A stretch of 64,000 bases of DNA from Haliclystus octoradiatus (taxonomy: Eukaryota; Cnidaria; Staurozoa; Stauromedusae; Haliclystidae). The notes under the pieces are model-generated. The model worked only from the letters and a program-made list of their open reading frames with translations, did not search any database and was not told the DNA's origin. A program made the position numbers and the translations under genes. Location: contig OU744446.1 in assembly GCA_916610825.1 (NCBI GenBank), positions 37,053,833 to 37,117,832 of the forward strand. The letters are read 5' to 3'. Each line of letters begins with the position of its first letter. Position 1 is the stretch's first letter. Positions 1 through 12,400 of this stretch are shown here, in pieces.

Positions 1-1
1 T

Positions 2-343
2 TTGCCTATTACACCACCCTTGGATCAACATTTTTTTCAACAGGCTCCAGTATCAGTTCAGGCAGTTCGGTATCAACAACCGAATTCCTCTACTCAGTAT
101 GCGCGAAATAACGATCAATTCACGGTTATTACAAGTTACTCACCAGGTCAGAGTGCTAAAATTTACCGCTCTCACATTTTTTTTGGTATAAAAGCTAGAT
201 ATTGTCGCCCTTTTTGTCAATGGCCTGGTCCAAAACCACCAACGTTTTTAAACAATGATCAGGCAACACCAAACAATTCCCGTCCTGTCTTGCCTGCTTC
301 AATTAATTCAGTCTCCGCTATGCCGGCCCCGGAAAACTTTTAA
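2..343 (+). pseudogene. gag C-terminal remnant with CHCC-type finger (gypsy)
   Basis: A 113-codon open frame that starts outside the window. It contains the pattern H-x3-G-x3-RYC-x3-C-x-W (around residues 57-70), which resembles the H/C part of the CHCC finger of CsRn1-type gag. The expected first cysteine is not seen (a tyrosine stands near its place), which would break the finger. The rest is low-complexity, rich in Q, N, P and S. No function is expected for this copy. Confidence 0.55.
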
Positions 344-357
344 GCCGTGTTGAGCCT

Positions 358-905
358 ATGACGCCTCAGCATGGCTTATTTATGTATGTAACTGTTATTT
401 TGCCAAAAATGCCTGCTGTAGCTTTTCTTATTGATACTGGTTCTGCTGTATCTATCATTCCAATTTCTCTTTCTCAAAAATATGATTTAACATTAGCATC
501 TTCCAATTTATCTTTAATTTCGGCCTCCGGAAAGGGCATCAATGTACTAGGTGAACGCGCAACAACAGCCACTATGCCTAGCCTAAGACGCTCTTTCCCC
601 ATTCATTTATAATTGCTGAAGTTACTCAACCAATTTTAGGCATAGATTTTTTACACAAACACAAAATAACCCTTGATTGTTCCAAACAAATTTTAATTGA
701 CGACACAACAACTGTTTCTGTCCCGTTAAAATCCTGTTCTGTTTCCGTCGAGTCTGTCGTATTTCCTTTTCCCAAAAATCTTTCTTCGAACGTGCTTAAC
801 ATTTTAAATTCTCAAGCCGAATTATTTACACCTTTTTCCTTCAAAAACACACCGCCACACGATCGAACTGTCGGAGATCCCGTTTTTGTCAACCTCGCCG
901 ACTAC
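358..905 (+). pseudogene. retropepsin-like aspartic protease remnant (gypsy pol)
   Basis: The active-site motif DTGSAVSIIP (near 430-460) marks the single-domain aspartic protease that cuts the Gag-Pol polyprotein. The frame closes at 612. The expected downstream part (motif ILGIDFL, near 637-657) continues in another frame, so there is a frameshift near 605. That frame runs on to about 905, just before the reverse transcriptase. Confidence 0.8.
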
Positions 906-2160
906 ACCCCCGCAAATTAGCCGTGGCCAAGGCAGAGTTTGATAAATTATTAGATGCAGGTATAATCAAACCTTCGACTTCTCCTTGGGCTAATCCGTTG
1001 CATATGGTTCCAAAATCTGAACCTGATACTTTTCGACCTGTAGGAGATTATCATGCACTTAATCGAATCACTAAACCCGATCGCTATCCTCTCCCTAATT
1101 TACAATCTTTTAACAATGAACTTTTTGGTTCTAAAATTTTTTCTCGTCTCGATTTATCTAAAGCCTATCATCAAATTCCAATACATCCTGATGACATAAA
1201 CAAAACAACCATCACTACTCCTTTCGGTGCCTTTTGTTATCAAACAATGCCATTTGGGCTTCGCAATAGTGCCGCGACCTTTTCACGCTTTATTAATTCT
1301 GTTTTGCGTTCAATACCTTGTTTTTCATACATCGATGATATTTTAATTTATGGAAGCAGTGAAGCAGAGCATGATGCCCGTTTACAACTTGTTCTCGCTA
1401 GACTTGTTGAATATGGTCTACACGTTAATCTATCAAAATGTATTTTTTCAGTTGCGTCTGTCGATTTTTTAGGGTATGAAGTCACTTCCAAAGGCATTTC
1501 ACCAAAATCAAAATCAAAATCAGACTTACTAGAACTGCCTTCTCCTATTGATTATTCTTCTTTACGTCGTTAACTTGGTATGTTTGGGTTTTATCGTAAA
1601 TTTGTTCCACATTACGCAGACATTGTTCAACCTCTGCAAGCACTGGCTAATGCCACTCAGCCTCGTTCCAAAAACCAACGTAACTCACATGTTTCTGCAC
1701 CTTTTGTTTGGCCATCCAATCATCAGCTCGCTTTCGACAATCTTAAATCTTCTATCAACAATGCAGTTATTTTAGCACATCCTGATCCTTCCATTTCTGA
1801 CTATACTATCACTACAGATGCCTCAGCTTTTGCTATTGGTGCTGTCTTACACGAACAAAAACAAAACCCTCAACCATTAAGTTTTTATTCACGCAAACTG
1901 AACTATCGTATTCTACTTTTGATCGTGAATTACTAGCTATTTTTTCAGCCGTTAGACGGTTCCGCCCAATTATTGAAAACACTAAAGTTACAATTTTTAC
2001 TGATCATAAACCAATTTCTGCTGCTTGGCATTCTCGCTCCGCTCATAATCATTCTCCTCGCCAAGAACGGCAGTTTTCATTTTTATCTGAATTTGTTTCT
2101 GACATTATTTACATTCCCGGTGATAGTAACGTTGTTGCCGACACTTTATCTCGCGATTTG
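906..2160 (+). pseudogene. reverse transcriptase / RNase H remnant (gypsy pol)
   Basis: The first block (923-1569) carries the reverse-transcriptase core: LDLSKAYHQI, then MPFGLRNSAATF, then the catalytic YIDD box near 1332. A TAA at 1570-1572 interrupts the LRR-LGMFGFYRKF segment. The thumb and connection region runs on to about 1905, where a frameshift is needed to keep reading into RNase H, with TDHKP near 2000. The order and motifs fit chromovirus-like or CsRn1-like gypsy pol. Broken in at least two places, so inactive. Confidence 0.85.
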
Positions 2161-3462
2161 CCAAATCATTGTTCAACGGTTTCCGCCGTCTCTTTTAATT
2201 TTATCAACCTTGAAGAAATCATTCAAGCGCAGCAGCGCATACCATTTGATACTTCTAATTTAGAATTTATTGATTTTGTTGAAGGCTCTGTGTGGTGTGA
2301 GACATCAGAAAATTTACCGCGTTCTTTTGTTCCCCTTTCTTATCGTTCTACCGATTTGAGAGTTTTCTTCATAATTTGGGTCATTATGGCCGTTCAGCTA
2401 CTTTTAAACTAATTAATGACAGATTTTTATTGGCCTAAAATGCGCAAAGATATAAATATTTGGGTACAACATTGTTTACAGTGCCAACAAACTAAAATCA
2501 CTCGCCACACCATTAGTCCACCTTTACCATATAATTTACCAGCTGATCGTTTGCAGACAGTACATCTTGATATTATCACGGTACCTGCATCCACTTGTTC
2601 ATTGAAAAATATTACCACCACCTGTAGATATGTGTTAACCATGATTGATCGTTGCACGCGCTGGGTTGAGGCCATTCCGATTGTTGACCAGACTGCTCCT
2701 GTTGTAGCTGAAGCTTTTGTAAGAGAATGGGTATCTAGGTATTCCGCACCCCTTTATGTCATTACGGATCGTGGCTCAAACTTTGAAAGTGAACTCATGC
2801 ATGAGGTCGGCAAACTAATTGGATTTCTTAAGCTGAGGACTACTGCCTACCATCCCCAAACCAACGGCTTGGTAGAGCGTATACATCGCACTCTAAAATC
2901 AATTTTAAAAACAGCTAGTTTTTCTTGGTATGATACCTTGCCGTCCGCATTGTTGGCTCTTCGAGTCTGGCCAGATGATGATGGTATTTCTCCATATGAA
3001 CTTATCACCGGTTTAAAACCACTAATACCTCGTGTATGTATCGAAGATAAAGAATTATTAACATCGCATCATTTATTACAAACATTGTAGGAACATTTTA
3101 AAACTATTAAATTTAAGCCGCCTGCCAATAAAAGAACTATACCATCGTATGTACCTCCCGAATTAAATACATGTCGGAGAGTATGGATTTGTGTAGACCG
3201 TCCACGTCGTCCCTTAGAAGCACCTTATACTGGCCCATATGAAGTTGTGTCACGTCACGAAAGATATTACGTAATAAAAAGGGGAAACACAACAGACACT
3301 GTTGCTATCAATCGTTTAAAACCAGTTATTGAATCTTTACCGTCGACAACACCTGATGATATTATCAATGATGCATCTATTACAGCTGATCCCAATATTG
3401 TTACAACACGCTCAGGAAGAAGAGTAACATTTAAACCTAATCCTTTTTGTATATATTATTGA
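2161..3462 (+). pseudogene. integrase remnant (gypsy pol)
   Basis: The HHCC zinc-binding part is split by a frameshift near 2360; its end, HCLQCQQTK, lies near 2475. The catalytic core shows three acidic residues: D in VHLDI (near 2565), D in TDRGSNFE (near 2768) and E in YHPQTNGLVERIHRT (near 2875), the DD35E pattern of retroviral-type integrases. The frame stops at 3088-3090; a further open piece (3247-3462) looks like the C-terminal domain. Three lesions show this copy cannot integrate itself. Confidence 0.85.
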
Positions 3463-3526
3463 ACTGTATTATATAACATATTGAGTAGTTACTAATCATA
3501 GCGATGAATCGCAATTAGCCTTTAAC

Positions 3527-3558
<32 letters not shown>

Positions 3559-3792
3559 TTAAATAAATAAATAAATCAAATCAAATCAAAATACATAAAT
3601 AAATAATAATAATACAATAATTTACTTAATAAATAGCTTAACAATATTATAGAATTATTGAATAGAATAATAGTACTATCACCATGTTAGAAATAGATAC
3701 CTAATACTACTACTATAACATTCATACATATTCATATAATACTATACAGTCTTGTAAATTCCATCGGACTCCGTCTCGGAGGGGGGGACATC
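3463..3792 (+). other. 3' untranslated stretch of the gypsy element with simple repeats
   Basis: No coding signal. It holds an A-run near 3532-3558, AAAT and AAATC runs, and ends in the purine-rich tract just before the LTR start. Confidence 0.6.
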
Positions 3793-3947
3793 TGTAGTGG
3801 ATTAATTTATCAGCCTCTCTATCAGGCAGCTGATATTAGCTTATCCTCCTTTTGAGGTAACCTCGTTTATAATCATATAAAAACCAATGTAAAGTATATT
3901 ATTAATTAGATTCACTTTGACAAGCACTGGTATTAGTTTATCATTAC
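3793..3947 (+). repeat. probable 3' LTR of the gypsy element
   Basis: Starts TGTAGTGG right after a purine tract and ends near TTACA, about 155 bp. It has a TATA-like ATATAAAAA near 3878. The 5' LTR lies outside the window, so the borders cannot be checked by comparison; the right border is uncertain by a few bases. Confidence 0.5.
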
Positions 3948-5466
3948 AGTTTACACAGCTTATTAAAAACTGTTTTCAAGATCGCCCATGCCTATTTTTA
4001 CGCGGGCCGAGATTGAAAACTTTCAAACTGAATTAAAGGTTTCTCATTATTTAGTGGTTTTACAGGTGAAATTCGATAAATTGAGATTCAATTATGTTAA
4101 ATAACTAATAAGGATTCCGTTGAACTGAAAATCACTATGTTTTTCATCAATTATAATATTAAATTTTTGTTACATTCCTATCTCCATTGAGCAAAATTCA
4201 AATACATTTGGGTTAGTCTTTCACCTCCTGAACATGCTACCACGCCAGATCAGTATTTCTGTGACAAAATACACATCTAAATTTACGCTCCGCACTCGTA
4301 GTTACAATTTGCATAATTAAACCTTATACTACAGAAACTTCATTAATTTTCAAAAGAAATACGTAACAAAATATGCTTAATGTGCTTATCTAGCTTTGGT
4401 AATCTTTAGTCTGTTACTGATTTTATTAGAAAACCTCAGAATTCCACTGTAAAGAGACGCAACTTCTACGATGACTTCATAATTACTGCAAAACGGCACG
4501 GTGCCCACTTTTTGAGCGGGCCGAGACTACCTCGAGAAATGATCTCGGCCCGATCAAAATAGTAGGCACGGTGCCGCTTTTCGATGTCTGAAAAAGCCGT
4601 TTAAGGGCCATTTACACTGCAGCAAAATAGGCACGGTACTTGTCAATTAACACATCAAAGGTGTGAAGGTGTCAAGTGTTTTTGAGCACGGGCCAAGCAA
4701 AAACACTGTCTAAACGGCTTTTTCAGACATTGAAAAGCGGCACCATGCCTACTATTTTGATCGGGCCGAGATCATTTCTCGAGGTAGTCTCGGCCCGCTC
4801 AAAAAGTGGGCACCGTGCCGTTTTGCAGTAATTATGACGTCATCGTAGAAGTTGTGTCTCTTTACAGTGGAATTCTGAGGTTTTCTAATAAAATCAGTAA
4901 CAGACTAAAGATTACCAAAGCTAGATAAGCACATTGAGCATATTTTGTTACGTATTTCTTTTGAAAATTAATGAAGTTTCTGTAGTAGGCCTATAAGGTT
5001 TAATTATGCAAATTGTAACTACGAGTGCGGAGCGTAAATTTAGATGTGTCTTTTGTCACAGAAATACTGATCTGGCGTGGTAGCATGTTCAGGAGGTGAA
5101 AGACTAACCCAAATGTATTTGAATTTTGCTCAATGGAGATAGGAATGTAACAGAAATTTAAATATTATAATTGATGAAAAACATAGTGATTTTCAGTTCA
5201 ACGGAATCATTGCAAGTTATTTAACATAATTGAATCTCAATTTATCGAATTTCACCTGTAAAACCATTAAATAATGAGAAACCTATAATTCAGTTTGTAA
5301 GTTTTCAATCTCGGCCCGCGTAAAAATAGGCACGGGCGATCTTGAAAACAGTTTTTAATAAGCTGTGTAAACCCTGAAAAAAAACAGCACGGGCCGCATT
5401 CTTGTTAACACCTCGAGTGTTAATTGACGAGTACCGTGCCTTTTTTGCTGCAGTGTACATGGCCCT
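3948..5466. repeat. large palindromic foldback element, arms about 650 bp
   Basis: The left arm (about 3950-4610) is matched in reverse by the right arm (about 4720-5375). For example, TTTACACAGCTTATTAAAA near 3951 faces its complement near 5370, and the arms carry shared GGCACGGTGCC-like words around 4500 and 4810. They look over 90% alike by eye. The centre (about 4611-4720) is itself one arm of another inverted repeat with 6256-6362. Open frames inside are short. This looks like a non-autonomous DNA transposon or several nested ones. Confidence 0.75.
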
Positions 5467-6257
5467 TTAGGCCTGGATTATACAGCGCGCTTTCAAGCGT
5501 GCCGTGCTTTCGAGCGCGCTTTCATTTGAAGACGCGCGCTTTTGAAAATGTCTAGTTATACAGCGAGCCGTCCTCAAAAGTTGTGTAAAAACTTCCTTTG
5601 AATTACATGATGACGTGTAAGAAAATATCTCACAACACTTTTGATTGACAAGTATACGCTTTTCGTGAAATAAATTTATTGCTTCAAAAAGTGATTTTTA
5701 TCACAATTCGCCATCAAATAGTTGTGATTATCGTACAATGATAGTTTTTTAACCTACCATGGTCCTACAAATACAAGACAGTGGCTTATATCTAATCTGC
5801 AGAGCATATATATATAACCTTGTCTAATTAATACTATTTGAAAGTTTTCTCCTCTTCAATTGAGAAGTACAGATGCTCTGAGTAGTTTTCCTATTATTAT
5901 TTTGTGGATTTCGATTATAATTCGAAAGAAAATCAATGTTTATTCATCTGTTTATTTGCAAAACGGAACTGTATCTAGGCAACGGCCGAGAAAAAGAGGC
6001 TAGACATTTCTTTCTCGACATCAACCCCCGGTTTTTACCAAATATGATTAGAGGAATCCCTGGAATGTCGAAATGAAAGTTCGCCTTCAAGTGAAAGCAC
6101 GCTCTTCCTATGCGAGCTTTCGATTTGGAGCGCGCCGTGCTAATGACAGCGAGCCGTGTCAAGTTAGACGGGCGCGCCGGCAGCGAGCCAACTTTCAATT
6201 TACTGTAAACGAAAGCACGGCACGCTCGAAAGCGCGCTGTATAATCCAGGCCTTAGA
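5467..6257. mobile_element. PIF/Harbinger-like MITE, TTA target duplication
   Basis: Inverted ends GGCCTGGATTATACAGCGCG (from 5470) and its complement (to 6254) are flanked on both sides by TTA. A 3-bp TWA duplication is the hallmark of the PIF/Harbinger superfamily. Runs rich in GCGCGC, CGAGC and GAAAGC are mirrored near both ends. The short frames inside match nothing I recognise. It was inserted into the terminal repeat of the surrounding foldback, whose remainder resumes at 6255. Confidence 0.7.
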
Positions 6258-6365
6258 CAGTGTTTTTGCTTGGTCCGTGCTCAAAAACACTTGACACCTT
6301 CACACCTTTGATGTGTTAATTGACGAGTACCATGCCTATTATTTTGCTGCAGTGTAAATGGCCCT
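6258..6365. repeat. outer arm of nested inverted repeat
   Basis: Reverse complement of 4611-4720 with few changes. It ends GCTGCAGTGTAAATGGCCCT, the same end that closes the neighbouring element near 5466. Confidence 0.7.
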
Positions 6366-7665
6366 TATGTCTCTCCAATCTTTATGTCTGAATCTAATCT
6401 ACTTAATAACAGTAGGCTAGGCCTACATGTCTGTGAAGTTAGACACATATTCGTCTGGACGAATATTCAAATAGACCTTTATTGGAGCGCGTTAAATAAC
6501 GCTTCGCACAAATGATATGAGCACAACAGACTTATTAATGGAAGATTTACGAAGTTAAGGAACCATATAAACTACAGAAAAAATATAATAAATTCGATAA
6601 AGGCAATATGAATTATTTTAAAGAAAATAAATTATCAAAACATACAAAATCGCTCCAAAAAATTGAATTATTCATTTGAACGCAGATAAACGCATGACTG
6701 ATCGAATTAATCAAGCATGTTTAGACAAAGACATGGATTAGGCCTACACAAACAAACATGAAATCATGGTGAAATCCACTCACATTCTACAGCACAATGA
6801 TACTGAAACAGAATCAGAAATACCAAACCAAAACTGAGGCTTGTCATCTTGAATTTACTGTAAAAATGCTTTCCAAATTATGACTAAGCTCTTGACACAG
6901 CCAAGCATGAACAATCTGAGGAAACACGAAAGAATAGGTCTGTAGCGCCTGACACGCCCCGACAGTCTGTTTGTAGATGTACAGTGTACATATTAGCATC
7001 ATAATGATCACGTGTTTTGCTAAAACGGGGGACGGTTTTCCACCATCCAATCATCCAATCATCCATCAATATGTTTATTTCACTTATTATGTTATGAGGC
7101 TTTAAGCAAGTCGAAAAATGTTTTGAAAATCGATGTCAGGTGCAACCAGGGAATCTGTCGATCTACTTTTGACCAGAATCAGCCAGAATCTGATGAGGCT
7201 CGAAGATTGAGATATTTATAGTAACACGAGGCTGCTGCAAAAGGCCTTATATTTTTCTAAAAATTGATTTGATTTGAGCTGTAAACTTGATAAACTTGAT
7301 TGTTGCCTTTGTTGGTTGTAATAATCGAAGAACCTATTTCAGTTACTGGTATTTATCAGGTTAGTTTATCATATATATTGAGCTAATATCATGAAAACAT
7401 ATTGTTTCATTTCATAATGTTTTCTGAGTCCCAGACCCATAGTGTAGAGTTGATTGATAATTTATTAAATCGTGCAGTGTATTGACGGTTTGACCGATTT
7501 AGTTTGATTTTCGGACAGAGTATTTGATTTAAGGAACATCAGGTCAGCATAGTGTTCAGCATAACAAAACAAAAAATGTATTTAAATTCAATAAATTTAT
7601 TAATAACTCATAAATTCTTTAACTGATAATTGACTAAATAGGCTAGGCCTAGAGCCTACGTATTA
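6366..7665. other. intergenic stretch, no gene seen
   Basis: AT-rich, no convincing coding exon on either strand. A short ATCC-rich run lies at about 7044-7068. The open frames here are short and lack splice or homology support. Confidence 0.6.
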
Positions 7666-7902
7666 CCAGACTGCAGAGTTTGCTGTTTGCGGCTAAGATC
7701 TTAGCCGCAGAACAAGAATTTCAATATTGATCTGGCCCCTTTCTGGCCGCACATTGTGTCTTGATTTTACAATTTTCTATACGTTTTCAACTAAATCCAG
7801 CCGCAGAACAGGAGAAAAGTAACAAAAACATTGCTTCCAGCCGCACAAAAATATGATTTGAAAAATAAATTAGCCTCGCAAATTACAAACTCTGCAGTCT
7901 GG
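7666..7902. mobile_element. hAT-like MITE with 8-bp target duplication
   Basis: The ends CCAGACTGCAGAGTTTG and its complement face each other, and ACGTATTA occurs directly on both outer sides (7658-7665 and 7903-7910). An 8-bp duplication fits the hAT superfamily. It contains several copies of the word AGCCGCA. Confidence 0.7.
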
Positions 7903-7910
7903 ACGTATTA

Positions 7911-9440
7911 CAAAGAACACACTACATTAGTGTCACTAATTACTTCAGTTTTATTAACGAACTGTCTATTTGAACGGCAGTCGCAGCCATTATTCTACTG
8001 CGCTGACAGTCTATTACGTCATTCACTCAATCACTTGTTTCTGTTTCACTCGTCCCAGGTTTAGGGTTAGGGTCCGATCACATGATAACCACGCAGGTCG
8101 AGTTTAAATCGGGGTTTAGGCCTAAATTCATTTCTGTTTCACGAGCTTTCGTCGGTTGGCATAGCTCATCTGCGTCTGACTAGTGTGCAGGTGATGCTGG
8201 TTCGAGTTCAGGTTGTTCCAAATTTTTAATTTATTTTCATTATTTTAATGTTCCAAATTGTTTGTAAGTTACTGTTCATGCAGCTTGGCCTACTTTCTTA
8301 ATTCTTAGCAATAATTATAATATATTATAGCAGGTATAAGCTACTCTACTCAATACTGAGCTAAGAGAAGTTCAGTTAGCCGTTTAGGCATGTCCCTAAG
8401 TTCCTACCTTATAGGCCTGCCTACTTGTCCTGTCCTATTAGTCGCGTTAGTGAAAATTTACAACGGTATGCCATCCTTCCAGTTCCAGATTTGAAAAATA
8501 GTGAGATTTTTGAAATTCTGTATTTTAGGGATAAAATATAGAGCCTTCCCGAATAGGTGACTTAATCCTATGGGGCCTAGAGGCATGCAGTTTCTCATGG
8601 ATTCAAAATTTCTTAAACAAAAATATACAACAACATTTTGGATAATGTTGATACTTGCATGTACCTAAAACATAAATACAGTCTAGAAACAACACCCAGA
8701 ATAATCCAACACAGTAGGCCTATAAATCAAGCTATCTAACATTAATTAGAAATCAAAGAGATTATACGGTACTAAGAAAGTAGGGACCTTTTCTTAAGAT
8801 TGGATTTTTTCGTAAGAGAAACCGTGATAAGATGACTTGAAGCTTGTGACTTGAAAGGTCTGGTGTGCTAGATATATGCATGTTGCCCGTGCTCCCTGGG
8901 AATCTGGGATATGTTTTAACAATGGCCACGGTTTTCAAGAGAGCTGTCTACTCTGTTTCCACAATTCACTAATCGCTGCCATTGCTCTCCAAGTATAGCT
9001 CATTCTGTAAGGCTGGTTGACAAGCCCTATCAATTAGTTCTAAAATCATAATAGATAATAGGCTATGTAGGCTATAAACCTGCAGCTTTGAAAATGGTGA
9101 AAAACACTTTCACAGTCATTTCTCCTGTCCCTGTTGGAGATTGTCACAAAAAAATGATATCAGTAAAATAAATGTGGCAGTTTGTCTTCAAAAGCAGAAT
9201 TTAAAATGCTTTTCGTTTTGATTATAGGCTACTTTAATCAATCTAGAATATTATGGTCTTTTCAATTCTTCAAATAGTTTTACAATTGTAGCCTAATCAT
9301 TTATGAGGGACTAAGAATATATAATGCCATGGAGGAAGATTCTGAAAACATATAATTTTATTCTGAATAGAAATGTTTTGATCTTTTTAATGTAGATAGA
9401 TGAAAGATTTGAAAATATTCAAAAATCATTACACAACATT
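7911..9440. other. upstream region of the TRMT10A-like gene, tRNA-like trace near 8170
   Basis: No coding exon seen. At about 8165-8225 a stretch has a good RNA polymerase III B box (GGTTCGAGTTC) after a weak A box, so it may be an old tRNA-derived head. A possible 3' splice site (TTTTTAATGTAG, ending 9394) upstream of the ATG at 9441 suggests a 5' UTR intron for the methyltransferase gene. Confidence 0.4.
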
Positions 9441-12400
9441 ATGTCTGAAACAGTTTTGATTAAACCCCCAATAACGAAGGACTTGGATATAGACAATGGG
9501 ATTCATTCTGTCAATGATGATAAACACAATGGAGAAGATACAAATTGTATTGAAAAGAATGTATCGAAACGCCAAATGAAACGAGAGATTAGAAAACAAA
9601 AATGGCTCGAGCAAAGACCTGATAAAAGGTTAGTTTTAAATCAGCACCTCAGCACACAAAAATGTGTTTTATGAATAATTGGTGTTGATGATGTTATTTT
9701 AACTTAGATGTGGTGGTAGGCTAGGTATATTTTATTATAGTGGAACTTGTATATAACAGCCAGCTACTAGAACTAGAAAAATTGATCACTATAAACAGGT
9801 GGCCTTTATATGCAGGTTTTATTCAATAGAAAATACTATTTTAGACATTGCAAGAGTGACCACTATAGACAGGTGGCCACTGTATAGAGGTGACCGTTAT
9901 AACAGGTTTGACTGTATAAGAAACTAAGCAAAGGCACGTTATCATAATTTCTTCAAATTTTTACTACTTCTATAAAAAAATTTCTATTGTTCACAGCGGA
10001 TCTCTGTGTGGATCCCTCCAACTATACCCGGCTCCATGTTAAACCCAGCAACGCGGGCAACTCATTGCTAGTTTAGTATAAACTACTCCGACCGGCTAAT
10101 ACAAACAGCTGATTAGCTATTTAAAAAGCTATAGTATCTTACAGTTTACTTGATTATATAAACGGAAGGATTATAATTAAGTTGCGGATTAAACTGTGAA
10201 AATTATACAAACAAATGAAAAGTCGCGATTAGTGGCTCTGATATTGTTTCTTACAAAAATATTATAGGAAAAAGGAAAGAGAAAGAAGAAAAGTGAAAAG
10301 AGCTGAGAAAAAGGCTGCTGGCATTGCATGTAAGTAAACTAGGTTTTATTTGCGTTTTTAAAGGAAGCTTTTTGTTTAAGAATATCATGGTCTTGTTGTT
10401 GTTTCACATAGGCATGACATCCATAAGTAAGCAGTTTCTGTGCAATATGGGTTATGTTGTCAACACAATTGTTACATAATGCAACACTTTGAATGTCAAT
10501 AAGCTTTTTAGTTTGTCTCATAGCAACCCTGGTGTTAGCCTGCTCGCAGACTCACTGTCAAAATGTAAATTTGGTAAACAGTAGAGTCTGCTAACTCGAG
10601 GTCAAAAGCTTGCCTTTGCTGAATCAGCACCGGACGTGGAAAGGTGTAAAAACTATTGTCCTACAAGGGCTGTGATTCGACGCCAAGATTGTCTGGCGAC
10701 GAATCGGCGAAGAGTATTTCAAAGAGAGGCTTGGTGGGCTAGACTGCAATAACTCCCCTTCCTTGTCATTTTTCAGAAAACTTTATGCCTTTCGAAATCG
10801 TTTGGAACATTTGCGATAAACTTCAATGCCAAGAATTGAGAATTAATATCATTTCCAAGACGTGTTAGAACCATTAACTGTCGTAATTCGGGTCGTAATT
10901 GCGTCAATTATTTTTATTTATATCTCTGATTAGTCTCATAAATGTATGAAATGTTTTGGACAGCGTTTTTATTCAAAAGCTATTACAAGCGGAGAGGCGC
11001 GACACGAAAACAACATGGCAAGGAAAATTAATTCAACAAACAACATACACTTTAGTTCAGCCGCATTATTTAATGGCTATAGAAAGGAAGCTATTGTTGA
11101 GCCACTGTTTTTTGTCGTCTTCTTATTTTCATTATGATTACTCTATATTTGCTTCGCTCGTTCGACAAAATAAGTCTATCACGCGGCTAATTCAAATTCG
11201 TAGCGGCTCAAGTTTAATTCCGATGAAGCATGAATTAATGCAGTAGACCATTTGATCATTACTGATGTTAAATTCGAATTTCAGATTTATTGAAAACTAG
11301 ATATCTTCCCTAAAATTAATTGTGAAATATTAACTGTAAATGAGTTTCCAAGTAAATTAATAATAATATGATTGGAGTCGTTGGTCTTTTTCTGGGCTTG
11401 ACTTTCGTGGCCAAGCATTCTTAGCGAAAGCGAGGCAACCAATTTCCACGCCTCGTGCTGACTCAGCAAAGGCAAGCTTTTGTCCTCGAGTTAGCAGACT
11501 CTACTGTTTACCAAATTTACATTTTGACAGTGAGTCTGCGAGCAGGCTACCCTGGTGTTCAGTCTAACTTGCTGAATATTCCCTCTCTTGTGCGGATGAA
11601 AAGTGGGACATGAAGCGCGGTTGAATATTAGAGTTTGTATGGAGAATAAAAATCAGTTTTATGTGGGGATATCAAGCAAAGTCTGACATTAAAAGAGGGG
11701 ATATTAACTGAGTCCAGCCGTAACCCATATTGCTTGATAAAGTGTTTCGTATTGGATTCAAAAAATGAAAATATCTTTTATATTTCAACAATTCCTTGCC
11801 GGTACAAACTACATATATGATGACGAATATCATGTAACATTGTGTTAATATTGTGATATTATGCTAATATGAGAAAATGTAGGTTTGACAAACCCCTCCT
11901 CCCCTGCGAAAAACAGTTCAGGAGTTCACAAACAGTTCATAAACAGTTCAAGAACGTTAAATGGCCTCAATTTTCATGAACTGTTCATGAACACTTTATG
12001 AACCCTCATAAAGAGCTCATGAACCCTCATGAACCCTCACAGACAGTTCATGAATATTTCATGAAAATTTGAGGCCATTTAACGTTCATGAAGTGTTCAT
12101 GCACTTTTCACGACTTCCTAAACTGTTTTTCGCAGGGGCTGTTTCAATGCAATGTTCTTGTTTTACCCGGTTTACTGTTTGTAATCATGGTACTTCTATT
12201 CTGAATTTGAATCGCTCATCAAAGAGTGTAGGAATCTGTAGTGTTTTATTGACATTTTTTCGATGTCACCCCTGCGAAAAACAGTTCATGAACAGTTCAT
12301 GAACCCCTGAACTGTTTTCGCAGGGGTAGGGTCTTGATGAGTGTTAAACTTGTTTTATTTGTATACTGGTATATAGCTGATGCATCAGCACAATCTTTGA

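Larger units (their letters stand above)
1..3947 (+). mobile_element. Ty3/gypsy LTR retrotransposon, 3' part, decayed
   Basis: The element enters at the left edge of the window, so its 5' LTR and most of gag are missing. The order gag finger, aspartic protease, reverse transcriptase, RNase H, integrase is the Ty3/gypsy order. Reading frames break repeatedly: shifts near 605, 905, 1905 and 2360, and in-frame stops near 1570 and 3088, so the copy is dead. A purine-rich tract (about 3778-3790, GGAGGGGGGGAC) precedes a TGTAGTGG start that fits a 3' LTR. The gag finger resembles the unusual CHCC type of the CsRn1/Kabuki lineage; this placement is from memory of the family and is tentative. Confidence 0.9.

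Noticed and set aside
6073-6294. 73-codon Arg/Ala-rich frame
   Set aside because: It covers the GC-rich inverted end of a MITE; composition follows the repeat.
8060-8072. TTAGGGTTAGGG, a telomere-like word
   Set aside because: Only two units; no array and no other subtelomeric sign.
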